5,314 bases of DNA, taken from the NCBI GenBank assembly GCA_046483585.1, contig JAWOCV010000256.1:1-5314 (forward strand). Reading direction: 5' to 3'. A program made the translations under genes and the position numbers. Below the pieces are notes generated by a model. That model saw nothing but the letters and a program-made list of their open reading frames with translations, was not told the DNA's origin and did not search any database. The number at the start of each line of letters is the position of its first letter. Positions within the stretch are counted from its first letter, which is position 1. This stretch comes from Marinilabilia sp046483585 (GTDB lineage Bacteria; Bacteroidota; Bacteroidia; Bacteroidales; Marinilabiliaceae). This document shows, in pieces, positions 1 to 5,314 of the stretch.

Positions 1-29
1 CCAGTAATTAAGGTTTTTATAATAATATT

Positions 30-79
30 GGTTCGTCATTTCTATGACTGTACGCAATTTAATGATGAACCGGCTTTTT
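30..79 (+). terminator. Hairpin followed by a T-run, terminator-like
   Basis: GGTTCGTCATT (30-40) pairs with AATGATGAACC (61-71) at 10 of 11 positions across a 20-nt loop, and GGCTTTTT follows (72-79). The layout fits a weak intrinsic terminator for a plus-strand gene lying left of the window. The long loop and modest GC content make it weaker than a classical terminator, and it may instead belong to the repeat-rich stretch that follows. Confidence 0.35.
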
Positions 80-89
80 AAGGAATTAC

Positions 90-128
90 AAGTCCCGGAA
101 AAAATTCAACACGTCCCGGGACTTTTTT
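90..128 (+). terminator. Probable intrinsic terminator or first hairpin of the repeat array
   Basis: AAGTCCCGG (90-98) and CCGGGACTT (116-124) form a perfect 9-bp GC-containing stem with a 17-nt loop. A run of six T (123-128) overlaps and follows the right arm. This is the standard shape of a rho-independent terminator reading rightward. The arms use the same TCCCGG word that is repeated over the next 300 bp, so the hairpin may be part of that array rather than a dedicated terminator. Confidence 0.45.
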
Positions 129-417
129 ATCCCTTTTTAACTAAAATATCTGCGATTTTGCTTAAAATTTTTGTCCCACGGGAAATTTTAAGCGGATTTT
201 AATTAAAATTTCTGCTCCCCGGGATGAAATATCCCGATCCCTGGAAAAATATCAGATTTTTTAAGCAAAATTTCTCAGTCCCGGAAAAAATTTTCAATTT
301 CCCGGAAAGTTTTGAGCCGTCCCGGTCGCCGGGGGCAGGATAAAATTTTCCGGGGAAACGTTTAAATTTTCCGGGAGATTGCAAATCTTTCCGGGGGAAC
401 AAAAAACATCCCGGGAC
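93..417. repeat. Imperfect palindromic array of TCCCGG/AAAATTTT units
   Basis: The stretch alternates GC clusters (TCCCGG, CCCGGG) with A/T blocks (AAAATTTT). Units starting TCCCGG lie at 93, 114, 279, 300 and 320, with degenerate ones at 173, 216 and 238. The last three are spaced 21 and 20 bp. After CCCGG-TCG-CCGGG (321-333) the orientation flips, and units read TTTTCCGGG at about 347, 367 and 388. The reverse complement of 329-381 aligns well with 275-325. TCCCCGGGATG (216-226) is mirrored by CATCCCGGGA (407-416). AGTCCCGGAAAAAATT at 91 recurs at 277. A minus-strand open frame across 199-450 translates to a PGKF-rich low-complexity peptide, which is what the repeat itself would give, so no gene is called. 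Function is unknown: it could be a folded RNA, a barrier to transcription, or a decayed mobile or extragenic palindromic element. Confidence 0.7.
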
Positions 418-596
418 GGGATAAAATGGCACTTCCGGATATTTCTTCACTACGCTCCATTATCACCTTATCAATTTGAATTCATGTCAGATAATTTCTA
501 TGCCCAAGATGCATGGCAAGGAAGTCAGGGATTCGGAGCCTGGAGGCAAAATTCCAGTAGCTGGGCCGCATGGTCGCAATGGCAATGGTCTTTTCA
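418..596. other. Unassigned stretch between the palindromic array and the GH51 remnant
   Basis: No product is recognised in any frame. Frame 2 stays open from 425 to a stop near 626, and frame 1 runs through from 379 to 714. The latter starts inside the repeat array and overlaps the GH51 remnant out of frame, so it is probably chance. In the GH51 frame a TAG at 558-560 closes the reading before any signal peptide could be encoded. This could be further eroded gene sequence or flanking DNA brought in by rearrangement. Confidence 0.4.
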
Positions 597-731
597 AACC
601 ATCGGCAGGGCCAAACCATCAATAAAAACATTTACGGTCATTTTGCTGAACACCTGGGTCGCTGTATTTATGATGGCATCTGGGTCGGGCCCGATTCAGA
701 CATCCCCAATGTAAACGGCTATCGGAAAGAT
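597..731 (+). pseudogene. 5' fragment of a GH51 alpha-L-arabinofuranosidase gene
   Basis: In frame 3 the translation includes GQTINKNIYGHFAEHLGRC and then YDGIWVGPDSDIPNVNGYRKD. This is the characteristic N-terminal signature of GH51 alpha-L-arabinofuranosidases, which release arabinose from arabinan and arabinoxylan side chains. Only about 45 codons remain. The rest of the (beta/alpha)8 barrel with both catalytic glutamates is absent, and an intact enzyme has roughly 500 or more residues. Upstream, the frame is closed by TAG at 558, leaving no proper start or signal peptide; the in-frame ATGs at 570, 579 and 585 would give only a short meaningless leader. After NGYRKD the reading continues as MPEFRRILW, which does not look like GH51, and stops at 789-791. 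At this point frame 2 takes on GH43 character. The fragment is a dead remnant created by deletion. Confidence 0.85.
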
Positions 732-1033
732 ATGCCGGAGTTCCGGAGGATACTTTGGAACAGGCAGATATCCCTGGCAAATACGAAGTGATCACACTTC
801 AATATGAATACCAGGTGATGCAGGAATCTGAATTACTGGTGCTCACGGATGATGGCAGTGTTTCCGGTGCAATGTCCGGTGAATGGAGTTATGATGAAAA
901 CACCTGCATTCTCTCTCTGGCCGAAAATGATGTTATTGTTAAAAAAGGATGGGACTGGGAAGCCAATCCCAGGGAAACCACTGTTATTTTTTCCGGGCTC
1001 AACAATGAGGGTATTTCGTTATGGGGTAAGTAA
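722..1033 (+). pseudogene. 3' end of a GH43 endo-arabinanase gene (C-terminal beta domain only)
   Basis: Frame 2 reads SERYAGVPEDTLEQADIPGKY and later SGEWSYDENT, GWDWEANPRE and FSGLNNEGISLWGK before TAA at 1031. An RYAG segment leading into a beta-rich domain that ends near FxGLxxxGxxxWGK is typical of the C-terminal domain of GH43 arabinan endo-1,5-alpha-L-arabinosidases (the GH43_C type of domain). About 103 codons remain. The five-bladed propeller with the catalytic acids is missing, so no arabinanase activity is possible. A TTG at 755 could formally open a 92-residue frame, but there is no reason to think it is used. The coding part overlaps the GH51 fragment at ATCGGAAAGATAT (721-733) in a different frame. 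The stop lies 11 bp from the stop of the convergent ThuA gene. The family assignment rests on motif memory, not a search. Confidence 0.77.
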
Positions 1034-1044
1034 ACAGATTGATA

Positions 1045-1821
1045 TTAATCCAACCCGCTGCTCCACAAAATTCCTCCTTTCAAATGTTTCAGGAATAAAG
1101 GATCTTCGTAAAGTTCCGGCTCATGGCCCAAAGCGGTCTGGAAAATCCTGCCTTTCCCTTCAGTTTGGCACCATACAAGAGGATGGTCGCCCATGCGTTG
1201 ATCAGCCCCTTCGAACCAGCGGTCATCGGTCACATCATAAGAGTTCTCATCAATGGAGATGAGTACGCGTACATCTTCGCGGGGATTACGATCAAAGCTG
1301 TACCATTCGTCGGTTGTGGTCCATATGGAGTCGGGAAAATGTTCGGTGGCCGGATGATCCCGGTCTTCAATGCTTAATTTTCCTTCCTGGCTGGGGGGAT
1401 GGCCCACGAAAATGCCGCCTACAGCATCAACAAACCATGGCCAGTCATTTTCGGTTATGGTGCCGGAGTGTAATGTGATAAGTCCGCCCCCTTCCATAAC
1501 AAATTCTTTCAGTGCCTTTTGTTGTTTCTTCCCCAGTACATTGCCGGTGGTGTGCACAAAAATCACGACATCTATGTTGTCCAGAACTTCGTCGCTTATC
1601 ATTACAGAATCTTCGGTGGCCCTCACATGCCACTGGTTCTGTTCGGCCATTTTTCCAAGGGTCACCAGACTTTGGGGGATGACACCATGACGGAACCCTT
1701 CCGTTTTAGAAAAAGCCAGAATGTTCAATGGCTCACTTTGTTGTGCCGTAGCCTTGAAGCTGTATGATGCTGCCATCATGACTGTAAGGAGTGCTAATAA
1801 AAAAACTTTCATAATCCGCAT
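1045..1821 (-). CDS. Exported ThuA-like domain protein
   Basis: This 258-residue protein has a clear type I signal peptide: MRIMK, a hydrophobic core at residues 6-19, and a likely cut after ATA (24-26) before QQ. There is no lipobox cysteine, so it should be periplasmic or secreted. The mature part is one ThuA domain with a class I glutamine-amidotransferase-like fold. Recognisable blocks are ILAFSKTEGFRHGVIP (34-49), the VVIFVHTTG strand (85-93), EGGGLITLHSGT (110-121), DEWYSFDRNP (171-180), and HPLVWCQTEGKGRIFQTALGH followed by EDPLFLKHLKGGILW (213-253). Length and block order fit an intact family member. ThuA was named from a rhizobial trehalose-utilisation locus. Homologues in Bacteroidota are often exported and linked to carbohydrate metabolism, but the substrate here is unknown. 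The first ATG is taken; an ATG three codons inside (1810-1812) would also leave a working signal peptide. Neither has a convincing Shine-Dalgarno site. The gene converges on the GH51/GH43 scar and is divergent from the acyl-CoA synthetase. Confidence 0.9.
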   Translation of the reverse strand: MRIMKVFLLALLTVMMAASYSFKATAQQSEPLNILAFSKTEGFRHGVIPQSLVTLGKMAEQNQWHVRATEDSVMISDEVLDNIDVVIFVHTTGNVLGKKQQKALKEFVMEGGGLITLHSGTITENDWPWFVDAVGGIFVGHPPSQEGKLSIEDRDHPATEHFPDSIWTTTDEWYSFDRNPREDVRVLISIDENSYDVTDDRWFEGADQRMGDHPLVWCQTEGKGRIFQTALGHEPELYEDPLFLKHLKGGILWSSGLD

Positions 1822-1937
1822 TTTAGCCTATTCATAAATTATTTCCCTTATAAATTAAGTTCAGGTTAACCCCGACTTAGATGAAGTTAAACTTTTGGAA
1901 AAAGTTTTTACTGAATCTTAGTCGCTGTCGGAGACAG

Positions 1938-1987
1938 GGATTATTTGTGAAACGAAGTTCGACGAAGTCAATAATCCGGGTTACATC
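1938..1987 (-). repeat. Inverted repeat; diverged copy of the dispersed repeat also seen near the right end
   Basis: GGATTATT (1938-1945) pairs perfectly with AATAATCC (1970-1977). The loop contains ACGAAGT twice (1952-1958 and 1962-1968). TGAAACGA (1948-1955) and GTTACATC (1980-1987) match the reverse complements of the outer words of the two repeats at 4886-4927 and 4953-5013. This copy lacks their CCCCGATT core, so membership in the family is tentative. Confidence 0.35.
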
Positions 1988-2092
1988 CTTTAATTCCAGT
2001 GCATCCCACTCATTGCAAATGAAGTGAAGAAATCTCCGTTAGTTTTACCGGATACCAGTGGTTAAATTTAATTGTTTTCTGCGAAAAACTGC

Positions 2093-2120
2093 AGGAGGTT
2101 TTTGAATGACTTTATTTTGA
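2093..2120 (+). promoter_or_regulatory. Strong Shine-Dalgarno site with a four-codon ORF in the leader of the acyl-CoA synthetase gene
   Basis: AGGAGG (2093-2098) lies 7 nt before ATG (2106-2108), which opens ATG ACT TTA TTT TGA. The peptide would be MTLF, ending 74 bp before the synthetase start. It is the only textbook Shine-Dalgarno/start pair I noticed in front of any start in this window. It could be a leader peptide or chance; nothing else supports function. Confidence 0.2.
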
Positions 2121-2194
2121 AGCGATTTTTTATTTTTTGAAACGGTGCTATCTTAGCCACATCAAAAATTTGCATTACATCACCATTTATTTTT

Positions 2195-3970
2195 ATGGAA
2201 GACCATGTCATTAAGGTGCTCACAAACCGTATTGCCAGCTACGGCTCCCGTGAAGTCATCAGATTCAGAGAGAAGACAAAACGTTCGTTAAGTTGGAACG
2301 AACTTGGAGGTCAAGTGGAGAAAGTTATGAACGCCCTGCACCTTCTGGGTTGTCGTGAGGGGGATAATGTTGGCATATTCAGCCCCAATCGTGCCGAATG
2401 GATAATTGCCGATCTGGGAATCATGGCCAATCGTTGTGTAACGGTCCCCATGTATGCCACTTCTTCCGAAGATCAGTTGAAATATATCCTGGAAGAAACC
2501 AATATCAAAGTTTTATTTGCGGGAAAGCAAGAACAGCTCGATGCAATCAAAACTCTTCCTGACGAAATTTCCTCTCTTGAGAAAATTGTGGTCTTTGATG
2601 AATGCTCAATTGATGATGAACGCATCCTGACATATGATGAGTTTTTGGGATTATCGGCTTCATATGATCAGTCACTTTCTCTTGACGACAGGTTGAACGA
2701 ATACCGGAGCGATGATACTGCAACCATCATTTATTCTTCCGGGACTACCGGAGAACCCAAGGGGATTGTACTCAAACATCACCATTTTGTTTTTGCCTTT
2801 CGCATCCATGACCAACGACTGGAGATAACCGAACAGGATGTCTCGATGAGTTTTTTGCCGTTGAGCCATGTGTTTGAGCGCATGTGGACTCATCTTATGT
2901 TGCATAGCGGGGCGGTCTGTGTGTTTCTTGAGAACCCCCGGGAAGTGATGGATGCGTTGGCTACGGTAAAGCCTTCGCTCATGTGTACCGTTCCCCGTTT
3001 TTTTGATAAAACTTATCAGGGCATTCAGTCCGAAGTGGCAAGTTGGCCGTCTGTTAAGCGAAAGATATTTCAATGGGCCATGAATTCGGGGCTGAAGGCC
3101 ACTGCCTACAAAAGTCGTTCAGCCGGAATTCCGCTGGTTTTAAAAGGAAAACTGGCCATTGCTGAAGCTTTGGTGTTTAAGAAACTCCGGGATGTGTTTG
3201 GTGGAAATATTCGAATTATGCCATGCGCAGGGGCTACCTTAAATACAGAGATGTTGAAGTTTTTTCATGCCATGGGGCTATTTGTCTTGTATGGATATGG
3301 GTTGACAGAAACAACGGCATCCGTGTCCTGCTTCTGCTCTGATCAATTTAAATATGGCACCTGTGGTTCGGTTATGCCGGAAGTTGAAGTAAAAATCGGG
3401 GACAATAATGAAATTTTGGTCAGGGGCGGAAATGTTTTTAGCGGTTACTATAAAAATGAGAAGGCCACTGATGCGGTTATGACCGATGGCTGGTTTCATA
3501 CCGGAGATGAAGGCCGGCTCGATGAAGACGGGAATCTGATCATGATCGACCGGATCAAAGATCTGATAAAAAGCTCGGTGGGAAAGTATGTCTCGCCTCA
3601 AAAGATTGAATTGTTGCTGGGTGAGGAGGATGTATTTGAACAGGTTGTGGTGATAGGCGATGACCGGCCCTACATGACTGCATTGATTGTTCCTGAAATG
3701 TCAAAGTTGAAGGCATTGGCTGAAAGCCATGATATCCCTGTTGAAAATGACAACGAACTCATTAATTCAAACAAGTTAAGGTTAATTCTGCAGCAACGTT
3801 TGGAAAAAAGACAGTCACGTTTGCCTTCCTATGAAAGGGTGGTGAGATTCACTCTTTTGAATGAGCCTTTTTCGATGGAGGAGGGGACCATGACCAATAC
3901 CTTAAAATTGCGCCGGAAAAAGATTCAGGAGAAATACAGCAACCTGATAGAAGCAATGTATCGGACTTGA
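2195..3970 (+). CDS. Long-chain fatty acid--CoA ligase (AMP-forming, COG1022/FAA1 type)
   Basis: This 591-residue ANL-superfamily enzyme activates free long-chain fatty acids to acyl-CoA through an acyl-adenylate, using ATP and CoA. Motifs appear in the expected order: the phosphate-binding loop SSGTTGEPKG (181-190), SFLPLSHVFERM, KKLRDVFGGNIRIMPCAGA, the adenine-site block YGYGLTETTAS (366-376), GWFHTGDEG with Asp438, the hinge segment DRIKDLIKSS (452-461) followed by GKYVSPQKIE, and near the C-terminus MTNTLKLRRKK, where Lys571 is the likely adenylation lysine. LSHVFER and the K-Y-V-S-P-Q-form hinge place it with the FAA1/FadD15-like group rather than E. coli FadD. Length is normal for that group and no key residue is missing. 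There is no signal peptide, so it is cytosolic or peripheral to the membrane. ATG at 2195 is preceded by AT-rich sequence without an SD site. It is monocistronic as far as visible, and its stop is 6 bp from the stop of the convergent acyltransferase. The exact chain-length preference cannot be read. Confidence 0.95.
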   Translation: MEDHVIKVLTNRIASYGSREVIRFREKTKRSLSWNELGGQVEKVMNALHLLGCREGDNVGIFSPNRAEWIIADLGIMANRCVTVPMYATSSEDQLKYILEETNIKVLFAGKQEQLDAIKTLPDEISSLEKIVVFDECSIDDERILTYDEFLGLSASYDQSLSLDDRLNEYRSDDTATIIYSSGTTGEPKGIVLKHHHFVFAFRIHDQRLEITEQDVSMSFLPLSHVFERMWTHLMLHSGAVCVFLENPREVMDALATVKPSLMCTVPRFFDKTYQGIQSEVASWPSVKRKIFQWAMNSGLKATAYKSRSAGIPLVLKGKLAIAEALVFKKLRDVFGGNIRIMPCAGATLNTEMLKFFHAMGLFVLYGYGLTETTASVSCFCSDQFKYGTCGSVMPEVEVKIGDNNEILVRGGNVFSGYYKNEKATDAVMTDGWFHTGDEGRLDEDGNLIMIDRIKDLIKSSVGKYVSPQKIELLLGEEDVFEQVVVIGDDRPYMTALIVPEMSKLKALAESHDIPVENDNELINSNKLRLILQQRLEKRQSRLPSYERVVRFTLLNEPFSMEEGTMTNTLKLRRKKIQEKYSNLIEAMYRT

Positions 3971-3976
3971 CAGGCA

Positions 3977-4858
3977 TTATTCGGGTTTATGCTTCCACCT
4001 CCGGTGCGACCATAGCCAGTCGGAGGGATGTTTTCTGATGCAGTCTTCCAGCTTTTTTGCATACCGGCGTGTAATTGCTCCCTCTGGTAATTCTGATGGA
4101 TTTTCTGCAAGGATCGACAATGTCAGTTCGTAATATCCTCTTTTCACACGTTCGATTTCTGCAAATACGACAGGATAACCGTTATTGCGTGCATGTTTCT
4201 CAGGCCCGTGTAAAAAAGCCGTGGGTCTGCCGAGGAACTGTACCCAATGGGCCGATTCCACTCTGGCAGGACTTTGGTCAGCGGCCATAACAAAAAGTGT
4301 GGGTTGCTTCTGGTTTTCCCGGAAGGTTTGTGTGGTGCCTTTGGTGGGGGTGAGGATCGTTCCGAACCTGGAACGGGACTTCCGAAGGATCTTATCGATC
4401 TTTTTGTTCCGTAATGGACTGTAGAAAGCGATGATCTGCTGATCGGTGTAAAGTCCTGCTGATAAACTCCCCCACTCCCAGTTGCCCAGATGGCCGGTTA
4501 CAAGAATCAGACTTTGGTTGTTTTGGAAATATGGGTCCAGAATCTCAGGGTTCCGGATTTTGTGTCTTTCAAAGACCGTAGTCAATGACATGGAGAAGCT
4601 TTTCACCCCTTCAAGAATAATGTCGGAAAGATTGAGGTAGAAATGGGAGATTACTTCTCTCTTTTCGTCTTCATTCAATTCCAGATCAGAATTGGAAATG
4701 TTTTGTTCAATAACATTTTGACGATACTTCAATACTTTCTGAAGGATCCAGGCGAAAAAACCGGACACAACATAAAGGCATCTGAAAGGAATAATGGCTG
4801 TAATCCCCACAGTCAGGAGGAAAATATAACTGGTCAGAAATGTGGATATGGTTTTCAT
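3977..4858 (-). CDS. LpxL/HtrB-family lipid A biosynthesis acyltransferase (lysophospholipid acyltransferase superfamily)
   Basis: This is a 293-residue member of the LpxL/LpxM/HtrB family, whose proteins move an acyl chain from acyl-ACP to a hydroxyl of a lipid A precursor on the cytoplasmic face of the inner membrane. The N-terminus (about 5-42) is strongly hydrophobic and should anchor it in the membrane. The catalytic HX4E motif is GHLGNWEWG, with His123 and Glu128. AADQSP (192-197), followed by VQFLGRPTAFLHGPEKHARNNGYPVVF, matches the family's second conserved block. The C-terminus PSDWLWSHRRWKHKPE carries the typical W-W-H-R-R-W pattern. Length matches the family (about 290-310). The ATG at 4858 is the only start that keeps the membrane anchor; upstream is AT-rich with no SD site. 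Acyl position and acceptor cannot be read; acylation of another Bacteroidota lipid is possible. It converges on the acyl-CoA synthetase gene with a 6-bp gap and no terminator between them. Confidence 0.93.
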   Translation of the reverse strand: MKTISTFLTSYIFLLTVGITAIIPFRCLYVVSGFFAWILQKVLKYRQNVIEQNISNSDLELNEDEKREVISHFYLNLSDIILEGVKSFSMSLTTVFERHKIRNPEILDPYFQNNQSLILVTGHLGNWEWGSLSAGLYTDQQIIAFYSPLRNKKIDKILRKSRSRFGTILTPTKGTTQTFRENQKQPTLFVMAADQSPARVESAHWVQFLGRPTAFLHGPEKHARNNGYPVVFAEIERVKRGYYELTLSILAENPSELPEGAITRRYAKKLEDCIRKHPSDWLWSHRRWKHKPE

Positions 4859-4885
4859 CCGTATAAAATTTATTTATTAAGGTCG

Positions 4886-4927
4886 GATGGAACTCGCCCC
4901 GATTTAATCGGGGCTCGTTTCATTCGT
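4886..4927. repeat. Palindrome-bearing dispersed repeat, copy 1
   Basis: GATGGAACTCG (4886-4896) leads into a near-perfect palindrome, GCCCCGATT / AATCGGGGC (4896-4904 and 4906-4914), and ends with TCGTTTCATTCG. The same order of words occurs in the copy at 4953-5013. The hairpin is stable, but no T-run follows in either direction and it lies upstream of the acyltransferase start, so it is better read as a repeat than as a terminator. It could still affect transcription into the acyltransferase gene. Confidence 0.6.
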
Positions 4928-4952
4928 AAAAATTAATCTAAATTATTGATCT

Positions 4953-5013
4953 GATGTAACTCGTCCCTGCCTGCCCTTATTTATCGGGGAGTAATCGGGG
5001 CTCATTTCATTTG
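4953..5013. repeat. Palindrome-bearing dispersed repeat, copy 2
   Basis: GATGTAACTCGTCCC (4953-4967) and AATCGGGGCTCATTTCATT (4993-5011) match the outer parts of copy 1 with few substitutions. The middle is longer and contains TTATCGGGGAGT, so the internal palindrome is less regular than in copy 1. The two copies are 25 bp apart in the same orientation. Confidence 0.6.
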
Positions 5014-5314
5014 GGTTTGAATAAAAAATATTGTTAAAGATTGCTCTTTTCCTATTTGTCCATGTTTTACAAAATATGTACATTTATAAATCAATAGTCC
5101 GTTAGACTTTTTTAAGTGCTTGTTCTTCAACTGTTTAGATCTGAAGAAATGTTTGTTTATGCTAAAACACAGATTGCCAGTAGCATATGAATCATCTTAG
5201 ATCTTAGATCTAAAAATCTAACGATCCATTGTAAATGGTATAGAGTAATAAGTTTGTTCATAGAAACCAGTTTTCACAAAAATATAGCAGTTATGTTACA
5301 AAAACACAGATTTT
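5014..5314. other. AT-rich non-coding stretch with short repeats
   Basis: No gene is supported here. Visible structure includes the inverted pair TTCTTCA (5123-5129) and TGAAGAA (5142-5148), a duplicated ATCTTAG (5194-5200 and 5201-5207) running into TTAGATCTAA (5204-5213) and a further ATCTAA (5216-5221), and the 12-bp direct repeat AAAACACAGATT at 5164-5175 and 5301-5312. An ATG at 5293 opens MLQKHRF and runs off the window; it could be the start of a plus-strand gene, but seven codons prove nothing. Confidence 0.45.

Larger units (their letters stand above)
1822..2194. other. Divergent intergenic region between the ThuA and acyl-CoA synthetase genes
   Basis: These 373 bp must hold the promoters of both divergent genes. 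I find no convincing Bacteroidota-type pair (TTTG, about 19 bp, TAnnTTTG) for either one. TATCTTAG at 2149-2156 is one mismatch from TAnnTTTG, but the nearest TTTG (2136-2139) is only 9 bp away, so it is not called. The region also holds a diverged repeat (1938-1987) and a Shine-Dalgarno-preceded four-codon ORF (2093-2120). Sequence before both starts is AT-rich with no SD motif, in line with usual Bacteroidota translation starts. Confidence 0.5.

Noticed and set aside
93..417. CRISPR array
   Set aside because: Units are degenerate, reverse orientation midway, and the spacing is too short and not made of unique spacers. No cas gene is present.
199..450. Minus-strand 83-residue open frame rich in PGKF
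   Set aside because: It lies inside the palindromic array and its low-complexity translation follows from the repeated TCCCGG/AAAATTTT words. There is no recognisable domain and it starts inside unassigned sequence.
379..714. Plus-strand 111-residue open frame with Trp/Ser-rich middle
   Set aside because: It begins in the repeat array and from about 597 overlaps the GH51 fragment in a different frame, where the real family signal lies. It matches no family I recognise.
2136..2156. Bacteroidota-type promoter for the acyl-CoA synthetase
   Set aside because: TTTG and TATCTTAG are present but only 9 bp apart, where about 19 bp is expected, and the second box has a mismatch.
4896..4914. Intrinsic terminator at the GCCCCGATT/AATCGGGGC palindrome
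   Set aside because: No T-run follows on either strand, and it sits upstream of the acyltransferase start rather than after a gene. The neighbouring second copy supports a repeat.
5293..5314. Start of a new plus-strand gene (MLQKHRF)
   Set aside because: Only seven codons are in the window, with no ribosome site or clear promoter, so it cannot be supported.

Overview
The window looks like chromosomal DNA of a member of the Bacteroidota. This is inferred from the gene families (arabinan-degrading glycoside hydrolases, an exported ThuA-like protein, a COG1022-type acyl-CoA synthetase, an LpxL/HtrB-type acyltransferase), from AT-rich sequence before the starts in place of Shine-Dalgarno sites, and from short repeats between genes. 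The sequence does not fix a genus.

Layout. Positions 1-420 hold no credible gene: two hairpins (30-79 and 90-128) followed by a dense imperfect palindromic array built from TCCCGGAAAA(T)TTT-like units, with its symmetry centre near 326. Positions 420-593 hold nothing recognisable. Positions 597-1033 are a gene scar: the 5' part of a GH51 alpha-L-arabinofuranosidase is joined out of frame to the 3' end of a GH43 endo-arabinanase. This is best explained by a deletion that removed most of both genes. Immediately downstream and convergent lies an intact secreted ThuA-domain gene (1045-1821, minus). A 373-bp divergent intergenic region (1822-2194) carries a diverged repeat and a strong Shine-Dalgarno site in front of a four-codon ORF. 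Then come an intact long-chain acyl-CoA synthetase (2195-3970, plus) and, tail to tail with only 6 bp between stop codons, an LpxL/HtrB-family lipid acyltransferase (3977-4858, minus). Positions 4859-5314 are non-coding, with two copies of a palindrome-bearing repeat and small AT-rich repeats.

How the genes relate. The acyl-CoA synthetase activates free fatty acids and the acyltransferase is expected to place acyl chains on a lipid A-type acceptor at the inner membrane. Both concern acyl chains, but they are convergent and not an operon. The ThuA protein is exported and may act on carbohydrates; its place beside a ruined arabinan-degradation locus suggests it may be a survivor of that locus, but this is inference.

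I do not see a complete, previously undescribed system. The most notable items are the palindromic array at 93-417, the GH51/GH43 deletion scar, and a small dispersed repeat family with two clear copies and one diverged copy.
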